Shown one piece after another: positions 62,564 to 64,000 of a stretch of 64,000 nucleotides of DNA; positions within the stretch are counted from its first letter, which is position 1; each line of letters opens with the position of its first letter. Origin of the DNA: Acidimicrobiales bacterium (GTDB lineage: Bacteria; Actinomycetota; Acidimicrobiia; Acidimicrobiales; SHLQ01). The notes under the pieces were generated by a model, which saw only the letters and a program-made list of their open reading frames with translations, did no database searches and had not been told where the DNA came from. The DNA lies in the NCBI GenBank assembly GCA_020628865.1, contig JAHDEJ010000024.1, positions 24,376 through 88,375 on the forward strand, written 5' to 3'. Position numbers and translations under genes: made by a program.

Positions 62564-63277
62564 ATGACGCTTGAAGTGATCGGTGCGGGTTTCGGCCGTA
62601 CGGGCACGCTGTCGATGAAGGTGGCGCTCGAGCAGCTCGGCTACGACCGAACACATCACATGCGAGACGTCTACGCGAGCGCTGAGCAGGTCCGGCTTTG
62701 GCACGACGTCGCGGTGGGCAACGAAGCCGCATGGGAAGAGATCTTCCGCGGCTACAAGGCGTGTGTCGATTTCCCTTCGAGCACCTACTACCGCGAGCTT
62801 CTCGACCACTACCCAGAGGCCAAGGTGGTGTTGACGACTCGTGACGTCGACCGCTGGTACGAGAGTGCGTCGTCGACCATTTATGAGATGAGGCGGCTCA
62901 TGCCGTCGTGGGTGCTTCGTCTGGTTCCGAGGGCGCGTCGCATGTTCGAGTTGGTGGACGGCACCGTGTGGGACCGCGTGTTCGACGGGCGATTCACCGA
63001 CCCGGTGCACGCCAAGCAGGTCTTCCTCGAGTACATCGAGCAGGTCGAGCAGGACGTGCCCGCCGAGCAGCTGCTGGTGTTCCAAGTCGCTGATGGGTGG
63101 GAACCGCTCTGCGACTTTCTCGGATGCGAAGTACCCGACGGGCCGTTCCCGCACGTGAACGACGCCGACACGTTCAGGCGTGCTGTGACCGCCTTGAAGC
63201 TGGTGAGAGCGGCACCGTATGGGCTCGCGCTCGTACTTGGCGCGGCAGCATGGCGCCGCCGACGCGGTTGGAGCTGA
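62564..63277 (+). CDS. Sulfotransferase-like protein
   Basis: The 237-residue protein starts EVIGAGFGRTGTLSMKVALE with a PAPS-binding-like GxGRTGT loop. It then has VVLTTRDVDRWYESASSTI, in place of the usual LTVRDPxxWxxS motif, and NDADTFRRAVTALK near the end. This matches the sulfotransferase group often annotated near NAD-epimerase-like proteins. The GTG at 62558 is an alternative start. The substrate is unknown. It stands 119 nt after the MDR gene. Confidence 0.82.
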   Translation: MTLEVIGAGFGRTGTLSMKVALEQLGYDRTHHMRDVYASAEQVRLWHDVAVGNEAAWEEIFRGYKACVDFPSSTYYRELLDHYPEAKVVLTTRDVDRWYESASSTIYEMRRLMPSWVLRLVPRARRMFELVDGTVWDRVFDGRFTDPVHAKQVFLEYIEQVEQDVPAEQLLVFQVADGWEPLCDFLGCEVPDGPFPHVNDADTFRRAVTALKLVRAAPYGLALVLGAAAWRRRRGWS

Positions 63278-63324
63278 CTCGGTACGGATCCTTTCCGTTC
63301 GTTGTGTGCAATGCTCGGAGGACC

Positions 63325-64000
63325 ATGAACGGCATGAGCTCAGTCCTGCTGAACGATCAGCAGGCGATCGAACGGATCTTCAGTCACATCGACAACAAGA
63401 CGACAGATCTGGGCGACACCGTCTGGCGAGCGCCGGTCGAGCACTACTACTCGCAGGAGCGGTTCGAGGCCGAGATCGCAATGCTGCGAAGGCTGCCGGT
63501 TCCGTTCTGCCCGTCCGCAGCGCTCCCCGAGGTGGGCAGCTTCATCGCTCGATCGGCGGCGTTGACGCCACTGCTGGTGACCCGCAGCCACGACGGCACC
63601 GTGCGTGCCTTCATCAACGCGTGTCGGCACCGCGGCATGCAGGTGGCCGAGGGGAGCGGCTGTTCGAAGGCGTTCACGTGCCCGTACCACGCATGGACGT
63701 ACAACCTCGACGGCGAGCTCAAGGGGATTCCCGGCCGGTCCGGGTTTGCCGACCTCGACCCGTCAACCCACGGGCTCGTCGAGGTTGGTGCGGCTGAGAA
63801 GGGCGGCATCGTCTACGTGCGTCAGGAAGGGCCGATCGACGACACCGCGCTCGATGATTGTCTCGACTACTTCACGCCCGATCAGAAGCTCTTCGACCAG
63901 GGCGAACTGTTCGACGAAGCAAACTGGAAGCTCATCAACGAGACAGCCCAGGAGGGCTACCACATCAAGTCGTTGCATCGGGAGTCCTTCTATCCCTACG
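63325..64000 (+). CDS. Rieske non-haem iron oxygenase alpha subunit, 5' part
   Basis: The frame is open to the end of the window (225 codons), so the gene continues beyond it. The Rieske cluster is complete: CRHRG and CPYHAWTYN give the CxH...CxxH ligands. The catalytic domain has begun with NWKLINETAQEGYHIKSLHR, which supplies the two iron-binding His residues. Such enzymes oxygenate aromatic rings or demethylate betaines and carnitine. GGAGG lies directly before the ATG at 63325; the ATG at 63334 is a better-spaced alternative. Confidence 0.87.
   Translation, partial: MNGMSSVLLNDQQAIERIFSHIDNKTTDLGDTVWRAPVEHYYSQERFEAEIAMLRRLPVPFCPSAALPEVGSFIARSAALTPLLVTRSHDGTVRAFINACRHRGMQVAEGSGCSKAFTCPYHAWTYNLDGELKGIPGRSGFADLDPSTHGLVEVGAAEKGGIVYVRQEGPIDDTALDDCLDYFTPDQKLFDQGELFDEANWKLINETAQEGYHIKSLHRESFYPY

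Overview
The window is high-G+C DNA packed with short-gap and overlapping operons. The gene order (uvrC, rapZ, gap-pgk-tpiA-secG, an orphan solute-binding lipoprotein, tRNA-Leu) and the gene content (many flavin demethylases, M24 peptidases, hydantoinases, MttB homologues and DMSP-lyase-like proteins) suggest a marine actinobacterium, probably class Acidimicrobiia and possibly Ilumatobacter-like. The lineage is an inference; there is no rRNA gene in the window.

Layout. (1) 1-10.8 kb is conserved chromosome: the 3' part of uvrC, a one-pass membrane protein, a methyltransferase, a cluster of palindromic 15-mers, rapZ, the glycolytic block gap-pgk-tpiA, secG, a family-5 solute-binding lipoprotein and tRNA-Leu(GAG). 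(2) 10.83-45.40 kb looks like a composite genomic island in the 3' end of that tRNA. A 13-base piece of the tRNA end (CCCCTCCGACACC) occurs four times in direct orientation, at 10822, 17609, 30851 and 45389, and divides the island into three segments. Segment A (10.8-17.6 kb) carries a 1247-residue orphan with a PD-(D/E)XK-like nuclease end, a dead tyrosine recombinase, a lipoprotein, and an IS481 transposase remnant joined to an ssb remnant. Segment B (17.6-30.85 kb) carries a halohydrin-dehalogenase-like protein, an IclR regulator and one tight operon: mttB homologue (frameshifted), dimethylglycine-dehydrogenase-like flavoprotein, DAO flavoprotein, thrB, thrC, kbl, tdh and a DddP-like protein. 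Segment C (30.86-45.4 kb) carries a cupin DMSP-lyase-like protein, a second and intact MttB homologue in a leftward operon with a fused LeuD-LeuC hydro-lyase, a PanE-like reductase, an alcohol and an aldehyde dehydrogenase, and a rightward operon with LysR, a membrane hydroxylase, an L-carnitine-dehydrogenase-like enzyme, a class II aldolase and a PanB-like enzyme. (3) 45.4-64 kb carries a duplicated-domain protein, an ICMT-like methyltransferase, two HyuA/HyuB pairs facing away from each other around two XRE-cupin regulators, a sugar-type ABC transporter, an M24 peptidase, an MDR oxidoreductase, a sulfotransferase-like protein and the start of a Rieske oxygenase.

How it may work together. 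The segment B operon reads like one catabolic route. N-demethylases, or a DddP-like C-S lyase, would deliver homoserine. ThrB and ThrC would turn it into threonine, and Tdh and Kbl would turn threonine into glycine and acetyl-CoA. Trimethylhomoserine (the head group of DGTS betaine lipids) or S-methylmethionine would be logical inputs. This is inferred from gene order and family assignment only. Together with the cupin lyase 2 kb away, the island looks specialised for methylated sulfur and nitrogen compounds of marine phytoplankton.
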